Source: Pantoea sp. 1.19 (GTDB taxonomy: Bacteria; Pseudomonadota; Gammaproteobacteria; Enterobacterales; Enterobacteriaceae). From it: a stretch of 60,776 bases of DNA. This document shows positions 35,927 to 47,365 of the stretch, one piece after another. Both the position numbers and the translations under genes were made by a program. Location: assembly GCF_001922585.1 (NCBI RefSeq), contig NZ_MRBS01000006.1, positions 1 through 60,776 on the forward strand. The letters run 5' to 3'. Under the pieces are notes generated by a model. That model did no database searches and was not told the origin of the DNA. It saw only the letters and a program-made list of their open reading frames with translations. The stretch's first letter is position 1; every line of letters begins with the position of its first letter.

Positions 35927-36457
35927 GGTTTCACTCCTCCGCTGGTCCCGGCCCACAACCCTAACCTGAGAGCGCTTCGACACCAATGATTAATTTTGGG
36001 TGCTGACCTCACAGAGATGGCCACTGCGTCGCGCGAAGGCGATAACGTTTCCCTCAGCCTGACAGCCCAGCCTAACCGGTATTTTGGCACAATATCCGGG
36101 CCGGCCGTGCGCTAAAAACCCCGCCGCAGCCGGCATGCATCGCAAAAAAGCATCACCGTTCCCGGGCGGGGGGCGCCCGTTAATAACTATTATATTCAAT
36201 TGGTTAGCTATTAGCGTTAATCGCGGCGCGTATGGCAGCCTCACCGTAACGGGCATTTTAGCGATTTTTTCAGTTTATCTGGCGCAACGGCGGTTATCGC
36301 CCGCTTTCGCCGTCCGCAACCGGCTGGGCACGCTGCGGGACAAAACGCAGATTCCAGCGCGCACTGACTGTGATTGGCCGCGAAAAACGGCTAAACTTGT
36401 CCCCTGCGTGAGCATCTCGCTCCAATCCTGAAACAAGACCATAAGGCGCAAAGTATC
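35927..36457. other. 531-bp intergenic stretch upstream of ettA
   Basis: Divergent between the phosphatase gene and ettA, so it holds both promoters. An AT-rich patch is at about 36178-36225. ORF-like frames of 88 and 115 codons exist but have no start signal or recognisable sequence. Confidence 0.5.
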
Positions 36458-38125
<1,668 letters not shown>

Positions 38126-38134
38126 ATCCCTTCT

Positions 38135-38158
38135 GCGCGGGCGCCGGTTCGCCCGCGC
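38135..38158. terminator. Hairpin between convergent ettA and tpsB
   Basis: GCGCGGGCG-CCGGTT-CGCCCGCGC, a perfect 9-bp stem in the 36-bp gap between the two stop codons. There is no T-run, so termination is plausible but unproven. Confidence 0.55.
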
Positions 38159-38161
38159 GCC

Positions 38162-39874
38162 TCAGAATTGCAGGCCAGCGGTCACCCAGCCGCTGGCCTT
38201 GTTCTGCGGCCCCAGCCGCGGATCGCTCCCCTGCCGCCAGGCGTAGCTGGCATTGATAAACGCCCGCGGATGAAACTGCCAGCTGACCCCGATCCCGTAG
38301 CCTTTCATGATCACCGTTTGCTTCTGCGGCGCAAACTTCTGCAGCTTACCCCGGCCGTAGTCATAAAACAGCTCGACGCGCGCATTGGCCAGCAGCGGAA
38401 TGGGTGCGCTGATCGACGGCGACACAATGATTCCGCTGTCGGCGCTGGCCGCCGAGTTGCCGTAGGCACGTACCGCGTAAGCCCCACCCAGAGAGAGCTT
38501 TTCCGCGCCGTCCAGATTTTTACTGGCCTGCTGGCCGCTGACGCTGAGCGCCAGATTGATCCCCGGCGTCAGCGCCTGCAGCAGATTCAGGGTTTCCATT
38601 AGCTTCAGAAAGCGGCCGCGGGTGGCGGCGCCATTCCACTCGTCGCGGTTGCTCAGGCGCCCGATCGCCGGCGCCAGCTGCAGCTGGATGCGCCACGGGC
38701 GCCCCAGCAGCGCGCCCTGGAAATCGCCCGCCAGCTGGAGTCCCGCTACCGGTGCGCGGCGCCTGTTTTCCATTCCCCAGAAGCGATCCATCATGCGCTT
38801 GATATCGAGGTTGCCCCCCAGCGTCAGCCGGGCGCGTTCGCCGCTGCGCAGCGGCGAACTGGCATACAGCGACAGGATATCGGCAAAGCCATCCCCCAGC
38901 CCGTGCAGTACCGGGCCGCCGAGCCGGTAGCTCACCCGCGAAGCGGCCATCCCCAGCCGGCTGCCGTTTGCGGTAACCGGCAGATCCCAGGCGAGGCGGC
39001 CGATCAGCGTGTTACCCCGATCGCTGCGGTGGTCGATTTGCAGAAAATCCGGCGCCAGCCAGGCGAGCGCCTGCAGCCGGTCTCCCCAGCCGGCCGGGCT
39101 GTTGATCGTCAGCTGTCCGCCCAGCCGGTTGCGGCCGCTGGCAAGGGAGCCCAGATTATCCATGACCAGCGCGCCCTCTACGCGCGGCGCCGCTGCCAGC
39201 TTGAGGTTAAGCACACTGCCGCCGGGCCGATCGCCCGGAGTCAGATACGAGGAGACCTCGCCGACGCCGGGGAGGTCAGCCAGGCGGGTCATCATCGCTT
39301 CCCAGTCGCCGATGGCGCGTCCGTCGGCATCGCCCGCACCGAGATAGCCGCGCAGCGTGCGATCACTCAGCAAAGAGGCGTTGCGGGCCACTCGCGCGCG
39401 CTCAATATGGCCGTGAATGATGTCAAACACGACCGTATTGTCGACCACGCGCTGGTCCGGCAGGTAAGCGTAGCTTAGCCGCTCGCCCTGCTGCTGCAGC
39501 ACCGCGGTCAGCGTCACCGCCAGATGCTGGAGGGCGCTTAAGCTCATCCGACGCCCGGCAAACGGCGCCACGCAGGCGGAAACCGCCGATTTTGCCGCCT
39601 CCGGCACGTGCAGTACGCGGATCGTGCGCACCCATAGCGCCGGCAGATCGGAGCGGCTCTCCGCCAGCGGCGGCTCCGCCGGTGCCGGCAATTTTTCTTC
39701 TTCGCCGCGCACCGGAGACAGGCGATTGTGCAGCATCGGGTTGGTTTGCAGCAGTTGACCACTCAGCGAGGGGGGCGCCGGCGTGGGGGCCGCCGGCGTC
39801 AGCGGCGAAAAGTGCAGGCAACACAGCGCCAGCAACGCCGCCAGACCCGGTGTCGTTAAGCGTGGCATCTTCAT
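38162..39874 (-). CDS. Two-partner secretion outer-membrane transporter (TpsB, ShlB/FhaC/HecB family)
   Basis: 570 residues with a signal peptide (to about AAPTPAPP). Two POTRA-type regions occupy roughly residues 80-240 (IRVLHVPEAAKSAVSACVAPF; YLPDQRVVDNTVVFDIIHGHIE in part), then a 16-strand beta-barrel ends in the aromatic C-terminus (TAGLQF). The TpsB motif VRAYGNSAASADSGI is near 455. It exports the TpsA protein encoded just upstream, recognising its TPS domain. The 69-bp spacing from tpsA includes an intrinsic terminator-like hairpin. Confidence 0.93.
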   Translation of the reverse strand: MKMPRLTTPGLAALLALCCLHFSPLTPAAPTPAPPSLSGQLLQTNPMLHNRLSPVRGEEEKLPAPAEPPLAESRSDLPALWVRTIRVLHVPEAAKSAVSACVAPFAGRRMSLSALQHLAVTLTAVLQQQGERLSYAYLPDQRVVDNTVVFDIIHGHIERARVARNASLLSDRTLRGYLGAGDADGRAIGDWEAMMTRLADLPGVGEVSSYLTPGDRPGGSVLNLKLAAAPRVEGALVMDNLGSLASGRNRLGGQLTINSPAGWGDRLQALAWLAPDFLQIDHRSDRGNTLIGRLAWDLPVTANGSRLGMAASRVSYRLGGPVLHGLGDGFADILSLYASSPLRSGERARLTLGGNLDIKRMMDRFWGMENRRRAPVAGLQLAGDFQGALLGRPWRIQLQLAPAIGRLSNRDEWNGAATRGRFLKLMETLNLLQALTPGINLALSVSGQQASKNLDGAEKLSLGGAYAVRAYGNSAASADSGIIVSPSISAPIPLLANARVELFYDYGRGKLQKFAPQKQTVIMKGYGIGVSWQFHPRAFINASYAWRQGSDPRLGPQNKASGWVTAGLQF

Positions 39875-39903
39875 CAGGTGTTCAGTATTCCGGTAAGAAA
39901 AAA

Positions 39904-39925
39904 CCCTCAGCCGGATGGCTGAGGG
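39904..39925 (-). terminator. Terminator-like hairpin between tpsA and tpsB
   Basis: CCCTCAGCC-GGAT-GGCTGAGGG, a perfect 9-bp stem followed on the minus strand by six T. It is 18 bp after the tpsA stop and 30 bp before tpsB, so it should reduce tpsB transcription relative to tpsA. Confidence 0.85.
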
Positions 39926-39943
39926 TCTGGATGCATCGTGACA

Positions 39944-42637
39944 TCAGACGCGGGAGCGGAACTGGCCGCGGCGTTCAGCGGCGTAATACCAGCGCTGCCC
40001 CGCCTCGGAGTTAAACCACTGCCGCTGCGCCGGCACGGTCAGAAACTCCAGAAAAGCCTTTTGCCCTACCGGCTCATGCTCAAACGGAAAGCCCGGCGTG
40101 GCCGGCGGTGTAGGCTTGGTCGGCGGTGTATCCTCTCCCGGGCGCGGCGGCTGTGCGGGATCGGACGGCACACCGGCGGCGCTGTTGCTGACGCCCGTGG
40201 CCTCAGGTGAGCGCGCGATTACGCGGCCGTTTTGCTCCACTTCATAGGCCGCTGCGTAGCGATCTACCGCGATGGTCTTGCCGTTCATTACCAGTCGGGA
40301 GCGCTGGGGATCGGGAGAATTATGGCTAAAGGTGCCGGCCCGCACCGCGTTAACCTGCAGCGTATTGTTCGCGCTGAGCGTGGTGTGCCGTCCGGATGAT
40401 ACCGTCGGGGCTCCCGACCAGGATACGGTCCGATCGCGGATATTACTGGCGGCGATGGTGACATCGCGACCGGCCGTCAGGGCGCCGTTAAACACCATGT
40501 CTTTGCCCGCCACCACCTGCATATCGTCACGCAGCGTGGCGCCGTTCAGCAGGACGTTACCACCGGCGTTCACGGTCGCACTGCGCGCCGCAATGCCGGC
40601 CTTGACGTCCTGACCGGCGCGCAGCGCAACCTCCGCGCTGCTGCTGAGGGTAGTGACGTCGATCTGCCGATCGGCGCTAAGCGTGATGGCCTTATTTGCC
40701 CGGATGCCGCCGCCGGCGTTAGCGCTCTGCGGCGACTGGCGGATGTCCTGCGCGCGGATATCCACCGCCTGCTGACCGTTCAGCATCCCGTTCAGGCGTA
40801 CCTCTTTTTGCGCACGGATCTGCGTATCCCCCTGCACGCTGAGATCGTGAAGGGTGAGATCGCCGCCGCTGGTCAGCGTCAGATCGTTTTTTACCCGACT
40901 ACGCGATTGCAGCTCGGTGTCGCCGGTCGTAGTCAGATTCAGCGTATCCGCCGTCACCCTGATGCGATCCGCCGCGTTGCGGCCCTGCGAAAGATCATAA
41001 GCACCGCCGGTCAGCTGCAGATCGCCGGCCTGCAGCGACGCGGTGCGTCCCTGCGTGGTCGTGTCCCGCACGTCCAGCGCTACGGTCTGCGCCTGCGTGT
41101 GCCCCTGCAGCTCCGCCTGACGGCTGGAATAATAGACATTTTTTGCCGCCTGCGTCGTTACGCCCGCCTGCTGTGACAGCTTGCCACCGCTGTTGATTCT
41201 GACATCACCACCGGCGCGGATGTCCGCCGTCTGCTGGTAATCCCCCCGCGTGCTGACCGTGACGTCATCCTGCCCGCGGATGTGCGCCCCCGCCGCCTGT
41301 TTCACCTGCTGCGCCGACAGCACCAGGGATTTCGCCTGCATCGCCTGATTGACCTGGATGGTACCGCCGCGGGAATCCAACACCAGATCGCCATACGACT
41401 GTCCGGCGCGATTAACATTTATGTTGCCGTCATTACTGCGCACCACCAGCCGCTGCTGGCTGTGGGCTACCGCATCGACCAGCCCGCTGCTCAGGACATT
41501 TTGACCGGCGCGGATCCCTTGCGGGCCGCTGACGTCGCTGGCCGCCAGCGCCACATCGTGGTTCGTCGAACGGGACACAACGGTCACCTCACCGCTGAAA
41601 CGCGCATCGTGCCCGTGCGGGCCGGTCAGTACGTTGTCAGCAAGTATCGTGGTGGCGCCGGACCCGAAGGTGGCGTTACCTGTCTGCACATAGCTGTTCG
41701 CTTTGGTCGTGGTCAGCGTGGTGTTGCCGGGACCGTTGAAGACCGCCCCGTCTGCCACGTTGATGGCTTCACCGCTGACCTCAACCGAACCAAGACCGCG
41801 GGTGGTCATGTGGCCACCGGCATTGACGAGCCCCTGGCCCTGGCTACTCAGCAGAACGCTGCCGTCGCCGACAAAGCGCATATCGTTCGCTTCCAGCACG
41901 CCAGTGCTATTGATCACCCCGCGGGTGAGTTTATCGGTGGCCCAGGCGGTGAGCATGACGTTGCCATCCCTGGATACCGCCAGTCCGCCGTGATTAATCA
42001 GCGCCTGCAAGCTTCCCTGATTGATGCGCACGCGCATTTTGCCCAGCGCCGGGAAAGAGAGGGTAATATCGCCGCCGGACGCGAGATGAATGTCGCCATG
42101 CTCGGCGGTAATCCGCCCGCTGTTAGCCACTTCCGCCGCGCCAATCAGCGCCGTGGACTGGCCGCTGACGATCTCCCCGTCATTGCTGACCTTGCCTTTA
42201 CCGCCGCCGTGAAATCGGTTGTTTCCTTTTATAAAATCGTCGTTGCCAATCTCCAGTGAGGAAGCGATCAGACTACCGACATTGATTTTGGCACCGTTGC
42301 CAATCAGCACGCCATTAGGGTTAACAATAAACACCTTACCGTTGGCATTAAGCGCGCCCTGAATCAGGGTAGGATCGAGACTGCCGATCTTATTCAGCAC
42401 CGCGGAATTAACACTGTTTTGCTTAAAGTTTAGCGATTCGTTTTTCGCTACGTTCATGTTATCCCACTGGATAATCATTTTGTCGCTGTGCTGCTGAATG
42501 ACGGTATTATTTGCATTTTGCGTAATATTACCCGAGCCGCTGACGATATTTCCGTTCCCAACGGCCAGCACCTGCCCGGCCACACTCAGTGAAACCGCGA
42601 GCGTTAACGGTTTGATAATAATGCGTATGTTTTCCAT
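39944..42637 (-). CDS. Two-partner secretion exoprotein (TpsA, filamentous-haemagglutinin-like)
   Basis: 897 residues. Signal peptide to about residue 25 (LAVSLSVAGQVLA); TPS domain about 26-290 with NPNG at 106-109; then a beta-helix of short repeats rich in Gly, Asn, Asp and Val. A Pro/Thr-rich linker near 825-850 leads to a compact C-terminus of about 45 residues (QRQWFNSEAGQRWYYAAERR). No pretoxin motif or nuclease-like domain is seen and no immunity gene adjoins, so this small TpsA is more likely an adhesin or other surface protein than a CdiA-type toxin. Secreted by the adjacent TpsB. Confidence 0.92.
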   Translation of the reverse strand: MENIRIIIKPLTLAVSLSVAGQVLAVGNGNIVSGSGNITQNANNTVIQQHSDKMIIQWDNMNVAKNESLNFKQNSVNSAVLNKIGSLDPTLIQGALNANGKVFIVNPNGVLIGNGAKINVGSLIASSLEIGNDDFIKGNNRFHGGGKGKVSNDGEIVSGQSTALIGAAEVANSGRITAEHGDIHLASGGDITLSFPALGKMRVRINQGSLQALINHGGLAVSRDGNVMLTAWATDKLTRGVINSTGVLEANDMRFVGDGSVLLSSQGQGLVNAGGHMTTRGLGSVEVSGEAINVADGAVFNGPGNTTLTTTKANSYVQTGNATFGSGATTILADNVLTGPHGHDARFSGEVTVVSRSTNHDVALAASDVSGPQGIRAGQNVLSSGLVDAVAHSQQRLVVRSNDGNINVNRAGQSYGDLVLDSRGGTIQVNQAMQAKSLVLSAQQVKQAAGAHIRGQDDVTVSTRGDYQQTADIRAGGDVRINSGGKLSQQAGVTTQAAKNVYYSSRQAELQGHTQAQTVALDVRDTTTQGRTASLQAGDLQLTGGAYDLSQGRNAADRIRVTADTLNLTTTGDTELQSRSRVKNDLTLTSGGDLTLHDLSVQGDTQIRAQKEVRLNGMLNGQQAVDIRAQDIRQSPQSANAGGGIRANKAITLSADRQIDVTTLSSSAEVALRAGQDVKAGIAARSATVNAGGNVLLNGATLRDDMQVVAGKDMVFNGALTAGRDVTIAASNIRDRTVSWSGAPTVSSGRHTTLSANNTLQVNAVRAGTFSHNSPDPQRSRLVMNGKTIAVDRYAAAYEVEQNGRVIARSPEATGVSNSAAGVPSDPAQPPRPGEDTPPTKPTPPATPGFPFEHEPVGQKAFLEFLTVPAQRQWFNSEAGQRWYYAAERRGQFRSRV

Positions 42638-42935
42638 AACATATCCTGATAATTATCTGTCGAAAAGGGATCTTAGGCCGTTTCCCGTTCGCGCTCAATC
42701 TCAGGACCCGTTTTGGTACGATATTGATCTTTTATATCGCATAATATATAAAAGTTATTTTTAAATATCGATAAAAATGCACTTTTCGCAAAATTTCGAC
42801 GTTTAAATTTAATTATTAACTTAGATGATTAATCGGGGCATCACCCACAGCGCCGCCGGTACGGGGCGCGTTGGCGATGGTGGGTCTGGCATCACGGGGG
42901 AGCGCGGCGCAGACGATCTCTGCGCCAGCAGGGCA
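42638..42935. promoter_or_regulatory. AT-rich upstream region of tpsA
   Basis: 298 bp from the nadR stop to tpsA. About 42710-42830 is AT-rich, with several TATAAA/TATATT-like hexamers on the minus strand, and AGGA lies 7 bp before the tpsA ATG. The base composition, unlike the neighbouring sequence, fits a horizontally acquired, possibly H-NS-silenced promoter (inference). Confidence 0.55.
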
Positions 42936-44162
42936 TTACAAAAATAAACGCGCTTTTACCACCTCGACGCAGCGTAAAAAACGCGTGTCGTAGTCATCTT
43001 CTTCTACGTGGACATAGTCGATACCATTGGCGTTCAGCAGGGAGATAAGCAGCGTCTGAAACGCTTTACGATCGACCGAACTGCCGAGGCTGCGCAGGCC
43101 GTCGGCTACCCACGGAACGTTATTCTCCAGCAGTATGACCAGATCAAAGCGGTATTCCGCAATCAGCGCCTGAACAAACGGATGCTCGCGGCCTTCATAC
43201 TTTTTGCAGAACGCCTGAGTAGTGACAAAATCGGTATCAATAAAGGCAATTTTATTGGCGTATTTAACGGCAAAGTCGATGTACTGCGCCTGGCCAAGCG
43301 CAATTTTGTCGTAGTCGGAGTACTGCAGGGCCATTTCATCGCCGCCAAGATGGGAAAAGACGTAGTCGCGGCCATACTCCCAGGCGCTGGTAGTATTAAA
43401 GATATTGGCCAACTTATTGACCAGCGTCGATTTGCCGCTGGATTCGCCGCCGAGAATGGCTACCGTGCGCACAAAAAACGGCTTTACCTCGGTCGGAATA
43501 TATTCCCAGTAGCGGAATGGATCCTGACGAATCTGCCCGCCGCTGATATTCATGAAGGATCGCTTCGGATCGATCACCCGCACGTCAATGCCAAGGTGCT
43601 CGAGAAAGCGCGGCGCATCCTGCTCTTCGCTGGTGTAGAGATAGCCAGGATCGATACCCTGACTGGCCATAAAGGCTTTGACGCCCTCGCTCCAGACGTC
43701 CCAGCCGTGCGGATAGGGCTCCATCCCCTCTTCATTGAACGCGTGAATGCGAATATTTTTCTGATATTTAAAGGTTTGCAGTAGCCAGCGCAGGCGATCG
43801 CTGACCGTCGGCTGCTGTGACATGGCGCTGTCTTCAAACAGCCGCCGGTCGCGCGGTTCGTCGTAGCCCATCACCACGTGCAGCTCATCAACCTGACTGC
43901 AGGCGCGCTGAATCAGGTAGATATGCCCGGTGTGCAGCGGATAGAATTTGCCAAATACCACGCCGATTTTCTTTTCACGGCGGGGAAACTCCAGACCGAG
44001 AAAGCGGTGCAGGGCCTCCAGCTTTTGCGCGCTGGGGCTCTTAATTTTAGCGTTGAGCAGCTGGCTGAGATAGCCCTTGGTCATGCCGCTGGCTTCAGCC
44101 ACCTGCTGCAGCGTGCAGCCCTGTTGGCGAATCGCGGTTTTCAGATACTCAAATGACGACAT
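42936..44162 (-). CDS. nadR: NadR: NAD biosynthesis repressor, NMN adenylyltransferase and ribosylnicotinamide kinase
   Basis: 408 residues with three parts. Helix-turn-helix at about 15-45 (LQQVAEASGMTKGYLSQLL); nucleotidyltransferase with GKFYPLHTGH at 71-80 and MNISGGQIRQ near 205; kinase with Walker A GGESSGKST at 238-246. Length matches E. coli NadR (410). Start at 44162 follows AGGAGG; the frame is open 33 bp further. Last gene of serB-radA-nadR. Confidence 0.96.
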   Translation of the reverse strand: MSSFEYLKTAIRQQGCTLQQVAEASGMTKGYLSQLLNAKIKSPSAQKLEALHRFLGLEFPRREKKIGVVFGKFYPLHTGHIYLIQRACSQVDELHVVMGYDEPRDRRLFEDSAMSQQPTVSDRLRWLLQTFKYQKNIRIHAFNEEGMEPYPHGWDVWSEGVKAFMASQGIDPGYLYTSEEQDAPRFLEHLGIDVRVIDPKRSFMNISGGQIRQDPFRYWEYIPTEVKPFFVRTVAILGGESSGKSTLVNKLANIFNTTSAWEYGRDYVFSHLGGDEMALQYSDYDKIALGQAQYIDFAVKYANKIAFIDTDFVTTQAFCKKYEGREHPFVQALIAEYRFDLVILLENNVPWVADGLRSLGSSVDRKAFQTLLISLLNANGIDYVHVEEDDYDTRFLRCVEVVKARLFL

Positions 44163-44208
44163 GGTCTGCCTCCTGCATAAGGGTGCGGGCCGCACGGCCC
44201 GTCAGCTA

Positions 44209-45591
44209 TTATAGGTCGTCTAAAATACTCAGCGCGTCAGCCAGTTTTTTCACACCGTAGACTTTCATGTTGTCCGGCACTTTTTTCGGCACGTTTTGCG
44301 CCGGCACAATGGCGCGGCGAAAGCCGTGTTTGGCCGCCTCGGTGATGCGCTCCTGGCCGCTGGGCACCGGACGGATCTCCCCCGCCAGCCCCACTTCGCC
44401 AAACACCACCAGATCCGGCGGCAGTGGCCGATCGCGCAGGCTGGAGACCATCGACAGCATCAGCGCCAGGTCGGCGCTGGTTTCGCTGACTTTAACCCCG
44501 CCCACTACGTTAACAAACACGTCCTGATCGGCCATTTGCAGGCCACCGTGGCGGTGCAGCACCGCCAGCAGGATCGCCAGGCGGTTCTGCTCCAGCCCTA
44601 CCGCCACGCGGCGCGGGTTGCCCATCAGCGACTGATCCACCAGCGCCTGAATTTCCACCAGCAGCGGCCGCGTGCCCTCCCAGATTACCATCACCACGCT
44701 GCCAGAGGTCACCTCTTCGCCGCGGCTCAGAAAGATGGCCGACGGGTTGCTGACTTCACGCAGCCCCTGTTCGGTCATGGCAAATACTCCCAGCTCATTC
44801 ACCGCGCCGAAGCGGTTTTTATGGCTGCGCAGGGTGCGAAAGCGGGAGTCGGCGTCGCCGTCCAGCAGCACCGAACAGTCAATACAGTGCTCCAGTACCT
44901 TCGGGCCGGCCAGCGAACCGTCTTTGGTCACGTGTCCCACCATGATGATGGCCACGCCGCGGGTTTTCGCAAAGCGCGTCAGGTAAGCCGCGGTTTCACG
45001 CACCTGTGCCACGCTGCCGGGTGAGGATTGAATATCGGCCATATGCATGACCTGAATGGAGTCGATCACCATCAGCTTCGGCTGCTCATCCTCGGCAATC
45101 TGACAAATTTGCTCAATGCTGGTTTCCGACAGCATGTTCAGATTCTCGGTAGGCAGGCCGAGCCGGTGGGCGCGCATCGCCACCTGCTGCAGCGACTCTT
45201 CGCCAGTGACGTAGAGGGTTTTCATCCCGGCGGCCAGTTTGCACAGGGTTTGCAGCAGCAGGGTACTTTTTCCGGCGCCGGGGCTGCCGCCAATCAGAAT
45301 GGCGCTACCGGGCACCACACCGCCGCCCAGCACCCGGTCGAACTCTTTGAACCCGGTGCTAAAGCGCGGCAGCGCCTCGAGGCTGATCTCGGAAAGTTTC
45401 TGGACTTTGGCGACGCCGGCACTGCCGGCATAGCCGGCGAGTCGCTCGTTGCGCGCCACCGTCGGCGACGCCGCGAGGCGCACCTCGGTAATGGTGTTCC
45501 AGGCGTGGCAGGCGCTGCACTGTCCCTGCCAGCGGGGATAATCTGCGCCGCACTCATTGCATACAAACGCGCGCTTTACCGCTTTAGCCAA
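44209..45591 (-). CDS. radA: DNA repair protein RadA
   Basis: 460 residues. Four-cysteine zinc finger C11-C14-C25-C28, Walker A GGSPGAGKST at 101-110, the RadA-specific KNRFG at 258-262, and a Lon-protease-like C-terminal domain. A RecA-related helicase that drives branch migration in recombination. It follows serB by nine bases, and nadR follows. Confidence 0.97.
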   Translation of the reverse strand: MAKAVKRAFVCNECGADYPRWQGQCSACHAWNTITEVRLAASPTVARNERLAGYAGSAGVAKVQKLSEISLEALPRFSTGFKEFDRVLGGGVVPGSAILIGGSPGAGKSTLLLQTLCKLAAGMKTLYVTGEESLQQVAMRAHRLGLPTENLNMLSETSIEQICQIAEDEQPKLMVIDSIQVMHMADIQSSPGSVAQVRETAAYLTRFAKTRGVAIIMVGHVTKDGSLAGPKVLEHCIDCSVLLDGDADSRFRTLRSHKNRFGAVNELGVFAMTEQGLREVSNPSAIFLSRGEEVTSGSVVMVIWEGTRPLLVEIQALVDQSLMGNPRRVAVGLEQNRLAILLAVLHRHGGLQMADQDVFVNVVGGVKVSETSADLALMLSMVSSLRDRPLPPDLVVFGEVGLAGEIRPVPSGQERITEAAKHGFRRAIVPAQNVPKKVPDNMKVYGVKKLADALSILDDL

Positions 45592-45600
45592 ACTGACCCC

Positions 45601-46578
45601 TTATCGCTCTTCATGAACCAGACTGCCAGTCAGGATGCACAGCACCCCCATCAGATCGGCATGGCGAATCATCACTTCACTCTGTTCGTTTACCGTCGGC
45701 TTGGCGTGATAGGCGATGCCCAGCCCCGCCGCCGCGATCATCGGCAGATCGTTAGCACCATCGCCAATGGCCACGGTTTGCTCCGGCGGGATCTGGTATT
45801 TTTCGGCCAGCTCGCGCAGCACCGTGGCTTTAAAGCGCGCATCGACCACGGTGCCGATGACGCTGCCGGTTAGCTTACCGTCGCGCATCTCCAGCGCATT
45901 GGCATAGGCGGCGTCAAGGTGCAGGGTATCGCGCAGATAGTCGGCGAAATAGGTGAAACCGCCGGAGGCGATAGCCACTTTCCAACCCAGCGCCTGCAGT
46001 TTTTGTACCAGCACGCGCAGGCCCGGCATCAGCGGCAGCGCCTCTCGCACCTCGCGCAAAATATTGCCGTCGGCCCCTTTCAGGGTCGCGACGCGCTCGC
46101 GCAGGCTGGCGGCAAAGTCCAGTTCGCCGCGCATCGCCCGCTCGGTGACCTCGGCAACGCGCTCGCCGCAGCCGGCCAGCCGGGCAATTTCATCAATACA
46201 CTCCATTTGGATGGCGGTGGAGTCCATGTCCATCACCAGCAGTCCCGGGCTTTTCAGGTGGGGAATTTTACCCAGCGGCGCCACGTCCAGTCCCGATTCG
46301 TGCGCCAGCTTTGTCGCCCGCGGGGTTAATGAGCCGGCCAGGCGTACCACCTGATACTCATCCACGTTCCACGCGCTGACAATCACCATCGCCGCGCCCA
46401 GCTGGTGCTGGTAGGCGGTCAGGCGCTCTTTATTCAGATCGTGTCCATACAGCAGCCAGCCGCTGCGGCCCGCTCGGTAATCGAGTGGCATCACTTCATC
46501 ACCGCTCAGTGAGAGAGGCAATCCGGGCCAGAGAGAGACATCAAGCGGCAGATCGCACCAGGTCAGACGATTTGGCAT
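45601..46578 (-). CDS. serB: Phosphoserine phosphatase
   Basis: 325 residues of the HAD superfamily. Catalytic DMDST at 117-121, later motifs IASGGFTYF and GDGANDLPM, and an N-terminal region of about 110 residues as in E. coli SerB (322). Final step of serine synthesis, in the cytoplasm. First gene of the operon with radA and nadR, divergent from ytjB. Confidence 0.97.
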   Translation of the reverse strand: MPNRLTWCDLPLDVSLWPGLPLSLSGDEVMPLDYRAGRSGWLLYGHDLNKERLTAYQHQLGAAMVIVSAWNVDEYQVVRLAGSLTPRATKLAHESGLDVAPLGKIPHLKSPGLLVMDMDSTAIQMECIDEIARLAGCGERVAEVTERAMRGELDFAASLRERVATLKGADGNILREVREALPLMPGLRVLVQKLQALGWKVAIASGGFTYFADYLRDTLHLDAAYANALEMRDGKLTGSVIGTVVDARFKATVLRELAEKYQIPPEQTVAIGDGANDLPMIAAAGLGIAYHAKPTVNEQSEVMIRHADLMGVLCILTGSLVHEER

Positions 46579-46681
46579 TACAGCTCCTGTAGGGACATTT
46601 TAACCACGCAAGAGGCTACCTTGTCTGCCTCGCTTCTGGCAACATAAACAGCAGTCTGGCGGGCAATAAATAAGGGTTAGG

Positions 46682-47365
46682 ATGGTCGGGTCGCGCTTAA
46701 AATTTCGTCTGCACCGAACGGTGATCGTGCTGTTTTGCCTGGCGCTGGTGGTGCTGCTGATGCAGGGCGCCTCCTGGTTCAGCCTTGGTCATCAGATGGC
46801 TCGCCACGCTCAGGTCGATGAGCTGGCCCATACGCTGGCGAAGCAGATGGCCTTTAGCCTGACCCCGCTCATGGAAAACGTCGACGATAATCAGCCGCGC
46901 ATCCAGGCCTCACTGGATAATCTGACCAACAACAGCCGCATTCTCGACGCCAGCATCTATGACGGCAGCGGCGCGCTGATTGCCCACAGTGGTGAACGGA
47001 TTAACGTTCGCGATCGGCTGGCGCTGGATGGCAAGCGCGCCGGTAGCTATTTTAATTACCAAATCGTTGAGCCGCTCGACGCGCCGGAGGCGCCCGGCGG
47101 ATTTCTGCGCCTGACGCTGGATACGCACGTGCTGGCCACCGAGGCGCAGCAGGTGGATAACACCACCAATATCCTGCGCCTGATGATGCTGCTGGCGCTG
47201 GCAATCGGCATTATTCTCACCCGCACGCTGCTGCGCGGACAGCGCACCCGCTGGCAACAATCGCCGTTTTTGCTGACGGCTAATCACCCGGTGAAGGAAG
47301 AGCATGACGGCGACGGTCCCGCTGGCGTTGATAACGCGGCCACGGATAAAAAAACGGACAAATAG
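46682..47365 (+). CDS. ytjB: YtjB/Smp family membrane protein
   Basis: 227 residues. One N-terminal membrane helix (about 14-32), a periplasmic domain (about 33-160), a second helix (about 163-182) and a short charged cytoplasmic tail. The sequence and the divergent position next to serB match E. coli YtjB (Smp/AhpA). No enzymatic motif is visible; function unclear. Confidence 0.88.
   Translation: MVGSRLKFRLHRTVIVLFCLALVVLLMQGASWFSLGHQMARHAQVDELAHTLAKQMAFSLTPLMENVDDNQPRIQASLDNLTNNSRILDASIYDGSGALIAHSGERINVRDRLALDGKRAGSYFNYQIVEPLDAPEAPGGFLRLTLDTHVLATEAQQVDNTTNILRLMMLLALAIGIILTRTLLRGQRTRWQQSPFLLTANHPVKEEHDGDGPAGVDNAATDKKTDK

Noticed and set aside
35987-36256. 88-codon ORF upstream of the phosphatase gene
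   Set aside because: No SD, no recognisable family, and it lies in the divergent promoter region of ettA and the phosphatase gene.
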